Below, piece by piece: positions 9,236 through 19,500 of a stretch of 64,000 nucleotides of DNA (its first letter is position 1; the number at the start of each line of letters is the position of its first letter). A model generated the notes under the pieces. The model saw only the letters and a program-made list of their open reading frames with translations. It was not told the DNA's origin and made no database searches. Both the position numbers and the translations under genes were made by a program. This stretch comes from Pseudomonas sp. ADAK13 (GTDB lineage Bacteria; Pseudomonadota; Gammaproteobacteria; Pseudomonadales; Pseudomonadaceae), in assembly GCF_012935715.1 (NCBI RefSeq), contig NZ_CP052860.1, positions 6,386,001-6,450,000 on the forward strand. Direction: 5' to 3'.

Positions 9236-10585
9236 ATGAACACAGAACACCAGCACCACGCCAACGGCGCCCCGGTCGTCACCGGCCTGCAAGTTATCCC
9301 CGTGGCCGGCCACGACAGCATGCTGCTCAACCTCAGCGGCGCCCACGGGCCGTTTTTCACGCGCAATATCGTGATCCTCACCGACAGCGCCGGGCGTACC
9401 GGCGTCGGTGAAGTGCCCGGCGGCGAACGCATCCGCGAGACCCTGGAAGACGCCCGCAGCCTGGTGATCGGCAAGCCCATCGGCCAGTACCAGAGCATTC
9501 TCAATGCCATGCGCCAGACCTTCGCCGCGCGGGATTCGGCGGGCCGGGGTTTGCAGACGTTTGACCTGCGCATCACCATCCATGCCGTCACCGCGATGGA
9601 GGCTGCACTGCTGGATTTGCTCGGCCAATTCCTCGAAGTCCCGGTCGCCGCGCTCTTGGGTGAAGGCCAGCAGCGCGACGCGGTGAAGATGCTTGGCTAT
9701 CTGTTCTACATCGGTGATCGCCAGCAGACCGACCTGGCCTATCGCAGTGAAGCGCACGCCGAGGATTGGTTCCGCCTGCGGCATGAACAGGCCATGACGC
9801 CCGAAGCCATCGTGCGCCTCGCAGAGGCGGCCAAGGCGCAATACGGTTTCAACGACTTCAAGCTCAAGGGCGGCGTGTTGCGCGGCGCCGAGGAAATCGA
9901 GGCGGTCACTGCGCTGGCCGAACGCTTCCCCGACGCACGCATCACCCTGGACCCCAACGGCGCCTGGTCTCTGAAAGAAGCCATCGCCCTGTGCCGCGAC
10001 CAGCATCACGTACTGGCCTACGCCGAAGACCCGTGCGGCGCGGAAAACGGCTACTCCGGGCGCGAAGTCATGGCCGAATTCCGCCGTGCCACCGGGCTGC
10101 CCACCGCCACCAACATGATCGCCACCGACTGGCGGGAAATGGGTCACGCCATCCAGTTGCAGTCGGTGGATATTCCCCTCGCCGACCCGCACTTCTGGAC
10201 CATGCAAGGCTCGGTGCGGGTGGCGCAGATGTGCCACGAATGGGGCCTGACCTGGGGCTCACACTCCAACAATCACTTCGACATTTCCCTGGCGATGTTC
10301 ACCCAGGTGGCCGCCGCCGCGCCGGGAGAGATCACCGCCATCGACACCCACTGGATCTGGCAGGACGGCCAGCGCCTGACCAAGGCGCCGCTGAAGATTG
10401 TCGACGGTCATATCAAGGTCCCGGCCAAACCGGGCCTTGGCGTCGACATCGACATGGACGCCGTGGCCCACGCCCATGAACTGTACAAAGGCATGGGCCT
10501 GGGTGCGCGCAATGACAGCGTGGCGATGCAGTTCATGATTCCGGGCTGGACGTTCGATAACAAGCGGCCCTGCCTGGTGCGCTGA
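9236..10585 (+). CDS. gudD: Glucarate dehydratase
   Basis: Enolase-superfamily dehydratase, 449 residues, converting D-glucarate (and L-idarate) to 5-dehydro-4-deoxyglucarate. Key residues follow the E. coli GudD numbering with an offset of four: K209 and K211 in FKLKGG, metal ligands D239 (DPNGAW), E270 (CGAEN) and N293 (TNMIATD), and H343 in GSHSNNH. All are present, so it should be active. It follows the transporter in one operon. Dehydration of the product and the final dehydrogenase step are not encoded in this window. Confidence 0.95.
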   Translation: MNTEHQHHANGAPVVTGLQVIPVAGHDSMLLNLSGAHGPFFTRNIVILTDSAGRTGVGEVPGGERIRETLEDARSLVIGKPIGQYQSILNAMRQTFAARDSAGRGLQTFDLRITIHAVTAMEAALLDLLGQFLEVPVAALLGEGQQRDAVKMLGYLFYIGDRQQTDLAYRSEAHAEDWFRLRHEQAMTPEAIVRLAEAAKAQYGFNDFKLKGGVLRGAEEIEAVTALAERFPDARITLDPNGAWSLKEAIALCRDQHHVLAYAEDPCGAENGYSGREVMAEFRRATGLPTATNMIATDWREMGHAIQLQSVDIPLADPHFWTMQGSVRVAQMCHEWGLTWGSHSNNHFDISLAMFTQVAAAAPGEITAIDTHWIWQDGQRLTKAPLKIVDGHIKVPAKPGLGVDIDMDAVAHAHELYKGMGLGARNDSVAMQFMIPGWTFDNKRPCLVR

Positions 10586-10587
10586 CC

Positions 10588-11475
10588 TCAGCTGAAGATC
10601 ATCGAGAAGTGCGCGCCCACCCCGGCGCGCACGCCCTCGCCCACCGCCAGCGCGACCGAACCGCCGGCCAGGTTGGCATCACCACAGGCAAACACGCCGG
10701 GCACGGAGGTCTGGCGGGTTTCGTGGGTGAGCAGATAGGGCCCGGTCGGTCCTTCGATAAACTCACACCCCAACTGCTCGGCCAACGGGCTGGCCATGCG
10801 CGTGCGGGACATCGTGAAAATGCCGTCCAGCGCGATCACCCGACCGTCTGCCAATACCACGTCCGCCCGCTCACCGACAATCCGCCGCACCGCCTGGCTT
10901 TCGACGCGAACCCCGCGCCGATCCAGTTGCGCCTGCTGCTCGGCATCCGGCACAAATACGTCATTGGTGAACAGCGTGGTGGTGCCCCAGTCCGGCAGCA
11001 GCATGGCGTGATGCATCGCCAGCGGTGAGGTCGCCAGCACGCCAATGCGGCCTTGGTCCAGCTCGTAGCCGTGGCAATACGGGCAGTGGAATACGGACTT
11101 GCCCCAGCGCTCTTGCAGGCCTTCAACCTCGGGCAATTCATCCACCACTCCTGAGGCGAGAATCAGCCGCAGAGCGTTAAAGCTGCCATTGCACCGGGTT
11201 TGCACCACAAAACCCTGCGGGCCCTGAGTCGCCTCGACCGCCGTGTCCTGCACCCAAGTGACGGTTGGGTACTCCATCAACTGCCCTCGCCCTTCAGCCG
11301 CGATCATCTCCGGCGGCTGGCCATCCTGGCTGAGGAAGCCATGGGAGGTGGCTGCAAAGCGGTTGCGCCGCTGCCCGGCATCGATCACCAGCACCTTGCG
11401 CCGAGCCCGCGCCAGTTGCAGGCCGGCCGACATTCCGGCGTAGCTGCCGCCCACGATAATCACGTCGTAAACCAT
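10588..11475 (-). CDS. Thioredoxin-reductase-like FAD/NAD(P) oxidoreductase
   Basis: 295-residue pyridine-nucleotide disulphide oxidoreductase of the small TrxB-like class. It shows an FAD-binding VIIVGGSYAGMSAG at the N-terminus, a redox-type CPYCHG motif mid-protein and a C-terminal FAD motif GVFACGDA. The length fits the family when the ATG at 11475 is used; a longer reading frame adds 19 residues that precede the Rossmann strand. It is divergent from an Rrf2 regulator. The partner (thioredoxin, glutathione or another) is unknown. Confidence 0.87.
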   Translation of the reverse strand: MVYDVIIVGGSYAGMSAGLQLARARRKVLVIDAGQRRNRFAATSHGFLSQDGQPPEMIAAEGRGQLMEYPTVTWVQDTAVEATQGPQGFVVQTRCNGSFNALRLILASGVVDELPEVEGLQERWGKSVFHCPYCHGYELDQGRIGVLATSPLAMHHAMLLPDWGTTTLFTNDVFVPDAEQQAQLDRRGVRVESQAVRRIVGERADVVLADGRVIALDGIFTMSRTRMASPLAEQLGCEFIEGPTGPYLLTHETRQTSVPGVFACGDANLAGGSVALAVGEGVRAGVGAHFSMIFS

Positions 11476-11573
11476 GAAGATGACCTCTCTGGTGGCCCGA
11501 GCATCGGTTGCCGGGCAGTCACGACACACCATAAGTTACATAAAAATACTTCGTCAAGAGTCTCGCAACTCCA

Positions 11574-11588
11574 ATCGTTACGAACGAT
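11574..11588. promoter_or_regulatory. Candidate Rrf2 operator palindrome
   Basis: ATCGTTACGAACGAT is a perfect 6-3-6 dyad in the 144-bp region between the divergent flavoprotein and Rrf2 genes, 32 bases before the Rrf2 start. Confidence 0.5.
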
Positions 11589-11619
11589 ACTTTCGCGCAG
11601 GAATTCCTGAGGTTTGCAG

Positions 11620-12069
11620 ATGAGAAACGACACCCGGCTTTCGCGCATGCTCCACGTGCTGATCCACATGGGCCGCCACGAGGAACGCGCCACCTCGGAC
11701 ACCATCGCGCAGATGCTCGGCACCAACGCGGTGGTGGTGCGCCGTACCCTCGGCCTGCTCAAGGAAAAGGGCTATGTGCGCTCGGAAAAAGGCCATCAGG
11801 GTGGCTGGATGCTCGGCAAGCCCTTGAGTGAAATCACCCTGCTGGACATCCACAACGCCCTCGGCACGTCGTCGATCTTTGCCGTCGGCCTGTCCACCGA
11901 TCACCCGCAGTGCCTGGTGGAACAGGCCGTCAACGCAGCACTGAACCAGGCCTTTGATGACGCCCAGGCGTTGCTGCTGCAGCGTCTGGGCGAGGTGACG
12001 CTGGCGCAGCTGGCGGAGGATTTTGATGAGCGCTATCAGGTGGCGATGACGCCGGTGCCGTGTGCGTGA
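11620..12069 (+). CDS. Rrf2-family transcriptional regulator
   Basis: 149-residue Rrf2 winged-helix protein (RATSDTIAQMLGTNAVVVRR as recognition region; GHQGGWMLGKPLSEITLLDI after the wing). It lacks the three-cysteine iron-sulphur cluster of IscR; C98 (DHPQC) and a C-terminal cysteine are the only obvious thiols, which suggests a redox- or electrophile-sensing member. The ATG at 11620 is preferred over TTG at 11614, with GAGG upstream. The divergent TrxB-like flavoprotein is the likely target. Confidence 0.88.
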   Translation: MRNDTRLSRMLHVLIHMGRHEERATSDTIAQMLGTNAVVVRRTLGLLKEKGYVRSEKGHQGGWMLGKPLSEITLLDIHNALGTSSIFAVGLSTDHPQCLVEQAVNAALNQAFDDAQALLLQRLGEVTLAQLAEDFDERYQVAMTPVPCA

Positions 12070-12075
12070 GTCTGG

Positions 12076-12714
12076 CTAAACCCCGCCCACCGAACGCCAC
12101 GCGGCCTCGGCCAGCACCTCGCGGTAAACCCGCGGGCTGCTGGTCGCCCGCCCGGCCAGCCAGGCACGGCAGTAGCTGTCGGCCTGCCCAATGATCAGCG
12201 ACGGCCAAAGCTCTGCGGGCAATTGTTTGAGCTGATCACCCCGCCCGGGCAGCGCCATCCACTCCTTGAGCACTGCGTTGCGCGACTGGTTGCGGCTTTC
12301 CAGTTCGGCGGCGAACGGCCCCTTGGTCACGGCGAAACGCGCGTGGTACTGGAAACGCGCCCACTGCGGTTCGCTGTCCACCCAATCCACATAGCTGTGG
12401 ACCAGCGCGTACACGCCCTCCTTCGCCGTCCTGGCCGACTCCAGGTAGCGCGCACGCAATTCGGCCTGGTCATCCAGTGCAGTGAAGAACAGCGCGGCAA
12501 CCAACCCTTCCTTGTTGCCGAAGTGATGGTAGATCGCGCCAACGCTGGTGTCGCACCCGGCGCGAATCATCTCGATGGTGGTGGCTTCAAGGCCCTGCTC
12601 GTTGAACAGGTCGAGGGCAGTCTTGAAGATATCGCGCTTCAATTCGGCCCTTCGACCTGGGAAGCAGCGCTGGAGCAGATCCGGGGTTTGCATGCTGAAC
12701 ACGAACTCATTCAT
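12076..12714 (-). CDS. TetR-family transcriptional regulator
   Basis: Regulator of about 212 residues with an N-terminal TetR helix-turn-helix (LFNEQGLEATTIEMIRAGCD, then GAIYHHFGNKEGLVAAL) and a C-terminal ligand domain. The start is uncertain: in-frame ATGs lie at 12753, 12714 and 12693 and none has a strong Shine-Dalgarno site. 12753 would overlap the promoter area next to the palindrome, so 12714 is chosen. It is divergent from a hotdog-fold thioesterase gene, and a long palindrome lies between them. Confidence 0.85.
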   Translation of the reverse strand: MNEFVFSMQTPDLLQRCFPGRRAELKRDIFKTALDLFNEQGLEATTIEMIRAGCDTSVGAIYHHFGNKEGLVAALFFTALDDQAELRARYLESARTAKEGVYALVHSYVDWVDSEPQWARFQYHARFAVTKGPFAAELESRNQSRNAVLKEWMALPGRGDQLKQLPAELWPSLIIGQADSYCRAWLAGRATSSPRVYREVLAEAAWRSVGGV

Positions 12715-12765
12715 TGAGAGGGACACGTCGGCGCAGCTTGACAGATTTCCCATGGGCAGAATACT

Positions 12766-12798
12766 GTTCCGTCACAGAACATTATTCTGTAACGGAAC
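12766..12798. promoter_or_regulatory. Long inverted repeat, probable TetR operator
   Basis: GTTCCGTCACAGAA (12766-12779), spacer CATTA, then TTCTGTAACGGAAC (12785-12798): two 14-bp arms with one mismatch. It sits 38 bases upstream of the thioesterase start and 52 bases upstream of the TetR start. Size and symmetry suit a TetR dimer pair controlling both genes. Confidence 0.7.
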
Positions 12799-12835
12799 AA
12801 CATTCCGCAAATTCAGACCTTCAGTGAGGCACCTC

Positions 12836-13276
12836 ATGAGTCAGTACCTGAGTATGTTCAACAGCGTCGGCCCCGAAGCATTCAGCAAACTGGCGTGCCA
12901 GATGGCGCCCTACTTCAGCACCATCAATCCGTTGATCACCCAGCTGCGCCCGGGGTTGGCGGCGGTGGAGGTGCCGTTCAGCAAGGCCGTCACCAACCAT
13001 CTGGGGACAGTGCATGCGATCGCCATGTGCAACGCCGCGGAACTGGCGGCCGGGACAATGACGGATGTGTCCGTGCCAACCGGCGCACGCTGGATTCCCA
13101 AGGGGATGACGGTGGAATACCTGGCCAAGGCCAAAAGCAGCGTCACCGCGACCGCCAATGGCGAGGGGATTGATTGGCTGACGGCGGGTGACAAAGTGGT
13201 GCCGGTGGACATGCTCGATGCGGAAGGAAAGTTGGTGTTTACCGCACGGATCACCATGGACGTGAAGCTGGCCTGA
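12836..13276 (+). CDS. Hotdog-fold thioesterase-like protein (DUF4442)
   Basis: 146-residue protein of the DUF4442/PaaI-like hotdog family. It has a central NHLGTVHAIAMCNAAELAAG helix region equivalent to the PaaI N-x-x-G-x-x-H-x-G substrate-binding segment. The family is thought to hydrolyse acyl-CoA thioesters; the substrate is not known. The reading frame extends 96 codons further upstream through the TetR gene and operator, so the ATG at 12836 is the sensible start. Likely repressed by the divergent TetR protein. Confidence 0.82.
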   Translation: MSQYLSMFNSVGPEAFSKLACQMAPYFSTINPLITQLRPGLAAVEVPFSKAVTNHLGTVHAIAMCNAAELAAGTMTDVSVPTGARWIPKGMTVEYLAKAKSSVTATANGEGIDWLTAGDKVVPVDMLDAEGKLVFTARITMDVKLA

Positions 13277-13284
13277 AGGCCGTC

Positions 13285-13306
13285 GCAGGAGCCGAGCGGC
13301 TCCTGC
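13285..13306. terminator. Hairpin between convergent genes
   Basis: GCAGGAGCC, loop GAGC, GGCTCCTGC: a perfect 9-bp stem between the thioesterase stop (13276) and the lipase stop (13306). No T tract is present; it may act as a bidirectional terminator or be a short REP half. Confidence 0.45.
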
Positions 13307-14511
13307 TACAACCCGCAGTTGCCGGGGATCACTTCACCGGCAAACGCCCGGCGCACAAACGGCGTCGAATCCGCCAGCGAGCCATTCACCGTGGCCGAGT
13401 GATCAAGCTCGGGATAGAAATGCCATTCGATCCGGTCGCCTGCCTTGCAGGCGTCCCTGACCAAGGCCTTTTGCCCCGGCACAAACACATCCCGGTCCTT
13501 GCCACCCGTGCCGACAAACACCGGAATGTCCGTCTTCAGGGTTGGATACGCCGACTCGCGATAGACCCTGTCGAGGGCTGCTTTGGGCGAGCGCTTGAAG
13601 CTGTCGTTGAAGGTAAGTTTATCCGCCACCACCCGCTGCTCGATGGCATGCAAGCAATCGCGCTGACTGATCTCAAACGCTGGCATTGCGCGCTCGTTCA
13701 AGTAGTCGGCAGGGACAAACGACGGATCAAACAAGGTGGCCGTACTCAGCCGCAACAGGTTGTAGGCAAAGGTCGGCACCACCGTGCTGCGGGCTTTTTC
13801 CAGCTCGGCACTGTCGCCGGTCTTATGGGTGGCCGCGTAAGGCGTACCGGTGGCTACCACGCCGACGATGTTCAACTCAGGCGCGTAGTCTTTGGCGTAG
13901 ACCGCCGTGGCAAACGCGGCACGCCCGCCCTGGGACTGGCCGAACACCACGACGTTTCTGGAGAGCCCAAAACCACCGGCCATCACCGCACGGATGCTGT
14001 CGAGCACACCATAGGCCAGCGGGCTGGTCAGCCCATACGGATGCAACCCAGGCGTCCCCAACCCTTGGTAATCCGTGGCGACGATGGCGTAGCCCTGCCC
14101 CAGCCAATAATTGAGATAGCGCGTGTCCCGCGGGCTGCGACCGGCGAACGACGGCGCGCAAACATCAGCGCTGCCCACCGTGCCGTGGGCCCACGCCATC
14201 AGCGGCCAGCCACCCGGCGGCGCCGTGCCCTTGGGCAGGAACAGCGCACCGGAGACGACCAGGTGTTTGCCGGTGTCGAGACCATCGGTGGAGGTGTACA
14301 GGATCCGCAGGTTCCGCCCGGCATCGGCCAGGCTTTGCCGAGCCGTCAACGGCTCACTGCGCAGCATCTGCCCGGGGGATGCAGGCACCTTGTCGGTCCA
14401 GGTATAGAACGCAGGAACACCGCCGTCGCCGGCGGGCACCGGAGCCGCACTCACGCCGCTGCAGCCCGCCAGCAACACCGCCAGCGCCAGGGAAAACCGA
14501 CGCGCCATCAC
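13306..14511 (-). CDS. Secretory-lipase-like alpha/beta hydrolase lipoprotein
   Basis: 401-residue exported hydrolase. The N-terminus (AVLLAGCSG) has a lipobox with C17 as the lipidated cysteine. The nucleophile elbow GQSQGG places the catalytic serine at S193, and ELDHSATV near the C-terminus carries the probable histidine. The sequence resembles the secretory lipase (LIP) family. Its start overlaps the stop of the Nudix gene by four bases (ATGA), indicating one transcript with translational coupling. Lipid substrate unknown. Confidence 0.85.
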   Translation of the reverse strand: MMARRFSLALAVLLAGCSGVSAAPVPAGDGGVPAFYTWTDKVPASPGQMLRSEPLTARQSLADAGRNLRILYTSTDGLDTGKHLVVSGALFLPKGTAPPGGWPLMAWAHGTVGSADVCAPSFAGRSPRDTRYLNYWLGQGYAIVATDYQGLGTPGLHPYGLTSPLAYGVLDSIRAVMAGGFGLSRNVVVFGQSQGGRAAFATAVYAKDYAPELNIVGVVATGTPYAATHKTGDSAELEKARSTVVPTFAYNLLRLSTATLFDPSFVPADYLNERAMPAFEISQRDCLHAIEQRVVADKLTFNDSFKRSPKAALDRVYRESAYPTLKTDIPVFVGTGGKDRDVFVPGQKALVRDACKAGDRIEWHFYPELDHSATVNGSLADSTPFVRRAFAGEVIPGNCGL

Positions 14512-15095
14512 CAGCCCTCTTTCAACATCCGCAACTCAAGATACTGCAGCAGCATGATGGTCTTGCCGTCGACGATCTCGCCGCTTTGCACCATGGACAG
14601 AGCGGCCTCGAACCCCAGCTCCAGCACCTCGATGTCCTCACCCTCATCTTCCAGCCCGCCGCCATCGCTGACCCGGTCGGAAGGCGAATATTCGCCGATG
14701 AAAAAGTGGATGCGCTCGGTCACCGAGCCCGGGCTCATGAAGGCCGAGTAGATTTTTTCCACGTGGCCCACACGGTAGCCCGTCTCTTCTTCCGCTTCGA
14801 GACGAATGCGTTCCTCGGGGCTGGCATTGTCCAGCAGGCCGGCGGCGGATTCGATCAGGTAGCCGTGGTAGCCATTGACGAAAGTCGGCATGCGGAACTG
14901 GCGAATCAGCAACACCGTGCGCCGCTCGCGGTTGTACAGCAGGATGGTCGCACCATTGCCCCGGTCATAGATCTCACGGGTCTGGGACTGCCAACTGCCG
15001 TCGCGGCGGCGCAGGTCGAAAGTGTACTTTTTCAGCACGTACCAGTTATCCGAGAGCAACTCTTCGGTGTGGATGCGAACGGGGCTGTTGTCCAT
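14508..15095 (-). CDS. nudK: Nudix hydrolase, NudK-like
   Basis: 195 residues, close to E. coli NudK (GDP-mannose pyrophosphatase, about 191). The Nudix box is AGLLDNAS...LEAEEETGY: the REUXEE core glutamates are retained, but the first glutamate of GX5E is replaced by serine and the arginine by leucine. AAAGGA precedes the ATG at 15095; the longer frame to 15350 is unlikely. Downstream and coupled is a lipase-like lipoprotein. Activity on GDP-sugars is inferred from overall similarity. Confidence 0.85.
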   Translation of the reverse strand: MDNSPVRIHTEELLSDNWYVLKKYTFDLRRRDGSWQSQTREIYDRGNGATILLYNRERRTVLLIRQFRMPTFVNGYHGYLIESAAGLLDNASPEERIRLEAEEETGYRVGHVEKIYSAFMSPGSVTERIHFFIGEYSPSDRVSDGGGLEDEGEDIEVLELGFEAALSMVQSGEIVDGKTIMLLQYLELRMLKEGW

Positions 15096-15338
15096 GAGCG
15101 GTCCTTTTATCGTGGGACAGGGAGCATGTGGTTCAAGCGTCGTTATCGTCAAGTCGAGCCTGTGAGGGCCATGCGTATCCAGGCGACTACCTAGCCGAAT
15201 GGCCAGTCGTCGCTTTTTTCCGCCAGGGTCAGAATGCTCCACCCTGGGAATGCGCGCAGTACTACGCAGGGCCAACCTGGCATTCAAGGTGAAAGCGTTT
15301 TTCGGGCGTGAACTCCACTCGCACAGGAAGTTGCCGTT

Positions 15339-16517
15339 ATGCCGAAACACCGCACATCCTCGACGTTTTTCAGTCTTGTCTTTTCAATTGCCAGCCTCGC
15401 GACGATAGGGCTTGCCGTGCACTGGCTATCCCCGGACATGTCGGACGCCGCGCCGCCTCCCGGCCCTGCCGCCGTCCCGGTCCGCGCGGCAAGCGTGGGG
15501 CAGCGCGACGTACCGGTGATCGTCCAGGCCATCGGGAATGTGCGTTCACTGCGCAGTGTCGATATCCGGCCTCAAGTCGACGGCCTGCTGCTGGACGTAC
15601 CCGTCAGCGAAGGCCAGTTCGTCCGCCAGGGCGAGCTGCTGGCACAGATCGACGATCGAGGGATTCTCGCCGTCCTGCAACAAGCCCGGGCGGAACGGGA
15701 TATGGCCCAGGCACAATTGACCTCTGCCAATGGCGACCTCGCGCGCTATCGCGCCCTGGCCAGCGGCCAGGCCATTTCGAAGCAAATCCTTGACCAGCAG
15801 ACCGCACTGGTGGCCCAGTTACGCGCCGGCCTGCACAGCCGCGACGCGATCGTCACCGCCAACGAGGTGCAGCTGTCGTATACGCGGATTCAGTCGCCGA
15901 CCGACGGACACGTCGGCATTCGCAATATTCACCCCGGCAGCTATGTACGGGCAGGAGATGCCCAGCCCTTGTTCTCCGTCGTGCAACTGGACCCCATCGG
16001 TATAGAAAGCGCCTTGCCCCAGGCCATGCTGGGGCAATTGCAGGCACTGCTGGGTGATGCCAGCCAAACCGCAGCGAGCTTGCGTGCCTATGCAAGCGAC
16101 AGCGGCACCCTGTTGAGCGAGGGGCAGTTATCACTGATCGACAACCGGGTATCCAATGCCACCGGGACGGTGCGTATCAAGGGCACTTTTACCAACCCAC
16201 AAGGGGCGCTCTGGCCGGATCAGTCAGTCGTCATCAACTTGCAAACCGACACGTTGAGCAACGCCCTGGTGGTGCCACAACGCGCACTGCGCCAGGGCCA
16301 GGAAACCACCTTTGTCTGGAGAATCACCGAGGACAAGGCGGCGCCCCAGCCCGTGCAGGTGACGTACGCCGACGCTTCTATCGCCGTGGTCACAGGCCTG
16401 CAACCCGGCGACCTGATCGTTGAGGATGGTTATTCGCGACTGCGTCCCGGCGCCACGGTGCAGATACTCAACGCGGCCGAAACTGCCGGTTTGTCTGATG
16501 GCGGAGCCGCTTTCTGA
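15339..16517 (+). CDS. RND efflux periplasmic adaptor (HlyD/MdtA-like)
   Basis: 392-residue membrane fusion protein. An N-terminal membrane anchor or signal is followed by the lipoyl half-motifs ([37 protein letters not shown]), a helical hairpin at about residues 100-170 and a C-terminal beta-barrel and membrane-proximal domain ([13 protein letters not shown]). It couples an inner-membrane pump to an outer-membrane channel. Its stop overlaps the pump start by one base. No TolC/OprM-type gene follows, so a channel from elsewhere must be used. Confidence 0.92.
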   Translation: MPKHRTSSTFFSLVFSIASLATIGLAVHWLSPDMSDAAPPPGPAAVPVRAASVGQRDVPVIVQAIGNVRSLRSVDIRPQVDGLLLDVPVSEGQFVRQGELLAQIDDRGILAVLQQARAERDMAQAQLTSANGDLARYRALASGQAISKQILDQQTALVAQLRAGLHSRDAIVTANEVQLSYTRIQSPTDGHVGIRNIHPGSYVRAGDAQPLFSVVQLDPIGIESALPQAMLGQLQALLGDASQTAASLRAYASDSGTLLSEGQLSLIDNRVSNATGTVRIKGTFTNPQGALWPDQSVVINLQTDTLSNALVVPQRALRQGQETTFVWRITEDKAAPQPVQVTYADASIAVVTGLQPGDLIVEDGYSRLRPGATVQILNAAETAGLSDGGAAF

Positions 16518-19500
16518 TGGCGGCGCGCAAGGTCTACACCTGGTGCATCGACCACCCCACCGGCACCCTTTTGTTAAGTGTTGCCCTGTTGCTACTGGGG
16601 TTGATCGCCTATCCGCGCCTCTCCATCGCGCCCCTTCCGGAAGCCGAATTCCCGACCATCCAGGTGACCGCACGCCTGCCCGGCGCCAGTGCCAAGACCA
16701 TCGCCTCGTCAGTCGCAACGCCTCTGGAAGTGGCGTTCAGTTCAGTGCCCGGCATTACCGAGATGACGTCCACCAGTGCCCTCGGCCAGATGACGCTGAC
16801 CCTGCAATTCACCCTGGAAAAGGATATCGACACCGCTGCCCAGGAAGTCCAGGCGGCGATCAACGCCGCTTCGGCACGCCTGCCCAGTGACATGCCCAGC
16901 TTGCCTGTGTGGCGCAAGGTCAACCCGGCGGATGGACCGGTGCTGATCATCAGCGTGGTGTCCGAAAGCCGTTCGTTGATCGATGTCAGCGACCTTGCCG
17001 AAAGCGTGCTGTCGCGCCAACTCAGCCAGATCGGCGGAGTCGGCCAAGTCATCGTGGTCGGCCAGCGCCGCCCGGCGATCCGTATCCAGGCGCGCCCCGA
17101 GACGCTGGCGGCAGCCAACGTCAGCCTGCAGGACATCCGCGAAGCCGTGCGGCAATCCAGCGTCAACCTGCCCAAGGGCGCGTTGTTCGGTGACACACGT
17201 GTGTCGACGCTGGAAGTCAATGACCAGTTGTTTTCGGCCCCCGAGTATGGCGACGTTATCGTCAGCTATCGCAACGGCTCGGCCGTACGCGTGCGTGACG
17301 TCGCCGATGTCACACTGGGCGCTGAAAATGACTATGCCCGTGCCTGGCCCAACGGACAGTCCGGGGTGGTGCTGGTGGTTCTTCGCCAACCCGGCGCCAA
17401 CATCGTCGCGACGGCTGACAGCATCCGGCAAGCACTGCCCCGGCTACGCGCATCACTGCCGGCCGATGTGACGGTCGACGTGCTGAACGACCGTACGCGC
17501 ACCATCCGTTCATCCTTGCAGGAAGTGCAACTGACCCTGGGTATCGCAATTGTCCTGGTGATTGGGGTGATGGCGTTGTTCCTGCGCCAATGGTCGGCAA
17601 CCCTGATCGTCACCGCCGTACTCGGTATCTCGCTGGTGGCCACGTGTGCGGTCATGTATGTGGCCGGTTTCAGCCTGAACAACCTGACCCTGGTGGCCAT
17701 CGTCATCGCGGTCGGATTCGTCGTCGACGACGCCATCGTGGTCATCGAAAACGTCCACCGACACCTGGAGCGCGGTGAAGACAGACGCACCGCCGCGCTC
17801 AAGGGCATCAGCGAAATCGGCTTCACGGTGTGCTCCATCAGCCTGTCGCTGATTGCCGCATTTATCCCGTTGCTGTTCATGGGTGGGGTGATCGGCCGAC
17901 TGTTTCGCGAGTTCGCGCTCACCGCCACCGCCGCCATTCTGATTTCCGTGGTGCTCTGCCTGACGCTGGCCCCCACGTTGGCATCACTGTTTATGAATGC
18001 GCCCGCACACCGGCCGCCAGACAAGGGGTTTCTCGCGTGGTTGAGTAACGGTTACGCACGCGCACTGACCTGGGCGCTGGGGCATCAGCGCAGCATGCTC
18101 GGGGTGTTTTTTGCGAGTGTGGTGCTCAGCGTTGCCAGCTTCGTGATGATTCCCAAGGGTTTCTTCCCCCTGCAAGACACGGCGTTCATACAGGGCGTGA
18201 CCCAGGCCTCGGCGGATATTTCCTATGAGGACATGCTGGACAAACATCAGCAACTGGCCGCTATCGTCAGCCAGGACCCGGACGTCACCGACTTCAACCA
18301 TGCCGTCGGCGGCAGCATCACCGACTCCATCAGTAATGGCCGGATGTGGCTGGTCCTCAACGACCCCGGGCAACGCGATGCAACCATCAGCCAGGTCATC
18401 GACCGTTTGCGTCCGCAACTGGCACAGGTGCCCGGTATCCAGGTATTTCTTCGCGCCGTGCAAGACATCAACCTGAGCGCCGGCCAGCCACGAGCGCAAT
18501 ACCAGTATGTGTTGCGCGCCGAAGACAGCGGCGAACTCGCGACCTGGACCACGCGGTTGACTGATCGACTGAGAACGCTCCCGTTGTTCAGCGACGTGTC
18601 CCATGACCTGCAACTGGACGCAAACGTCACCCGTATTACCCTGGACCGCGACGAGGCCGCACGTTATGGCTTCACTCCCCGCGACCTGGACAACGCGCTG
18701 TATGACGCGTTTGGCCAGCGGCAGATCAGCGAGTACCAGACCGAGGTCAACCAGTACCAGGTCATCCTGGAACTCGCCCCTTCGGCGCGAGGCACTGCCG
18801 ACAGCCTGAACTACCTGCAATTGCGCTCGCCTCTCACCGGAGAGGCCGTGCCCCTGCTGGCATTTTCCCGGATCGAGCCGCCGGTCAGCGGGCCGCTGCT
18901 GATCAATCACAATGGTATGCAGCCTGCTGCCAACCTGTCGTTCAACCTGGCACCCGGTGTCGCACTGGGCCAGGCCGTCGAGGCGCTGCAACAAGTGGAA
19001 CGGGAGATCGAAATGCCCGCCTCAATCAGTGCAACGTTTCAAGGTTCGGCGCAGGCATTCCAGGCGTCCCTGGCCAGCCAGCCCTACCTGATTCTGGCGG
19101 CACTGGTGGCGGTCTACATTATTTTGGGAGTGCTGTATGAAAGCCTGGTGCATCCACTGACGATCCTCTCCACGCTGCCAGCAGCAGGCGTCGGCGCCAT
19201 CCTGCTGCTATGGGCCTGGCAACTGGACTTCTCGATCATGGCGCTGATCGGGCTGATCCTGCTGATCGGTATCGTCAAGAAAAACGGCATCCTGATGGTG
19301 GATTTCGCCTTGCAAGCCCAGCGGAAACAAGGCCTGAGTGCACATGACGCGATCTATCAGGCCTGTATTGCGCGCTTTCGACCCATCATGATGACCACGC
19401 TGGCGGCCTTGCTCGGCGCCGTCCCCCTGATGCTCGCATTCGGTACCGGCGCCGAGTTGCGTGAGCCGCTCGGTGTGGCGATTGTGGGCGGCTTGCTGCT

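Noticed and set aside
12548..12835. Longer N-terminus for the thioesterase
   Set aside because: The added 96 codons overlap the divergent TetR gene and the operator palindrome and do not resemble a hotdog domain.
12821..13257. Minus-strand frames over the thioesterase
   Set aside because: They are antisense to a gene with recognised family segments and have no start signals.
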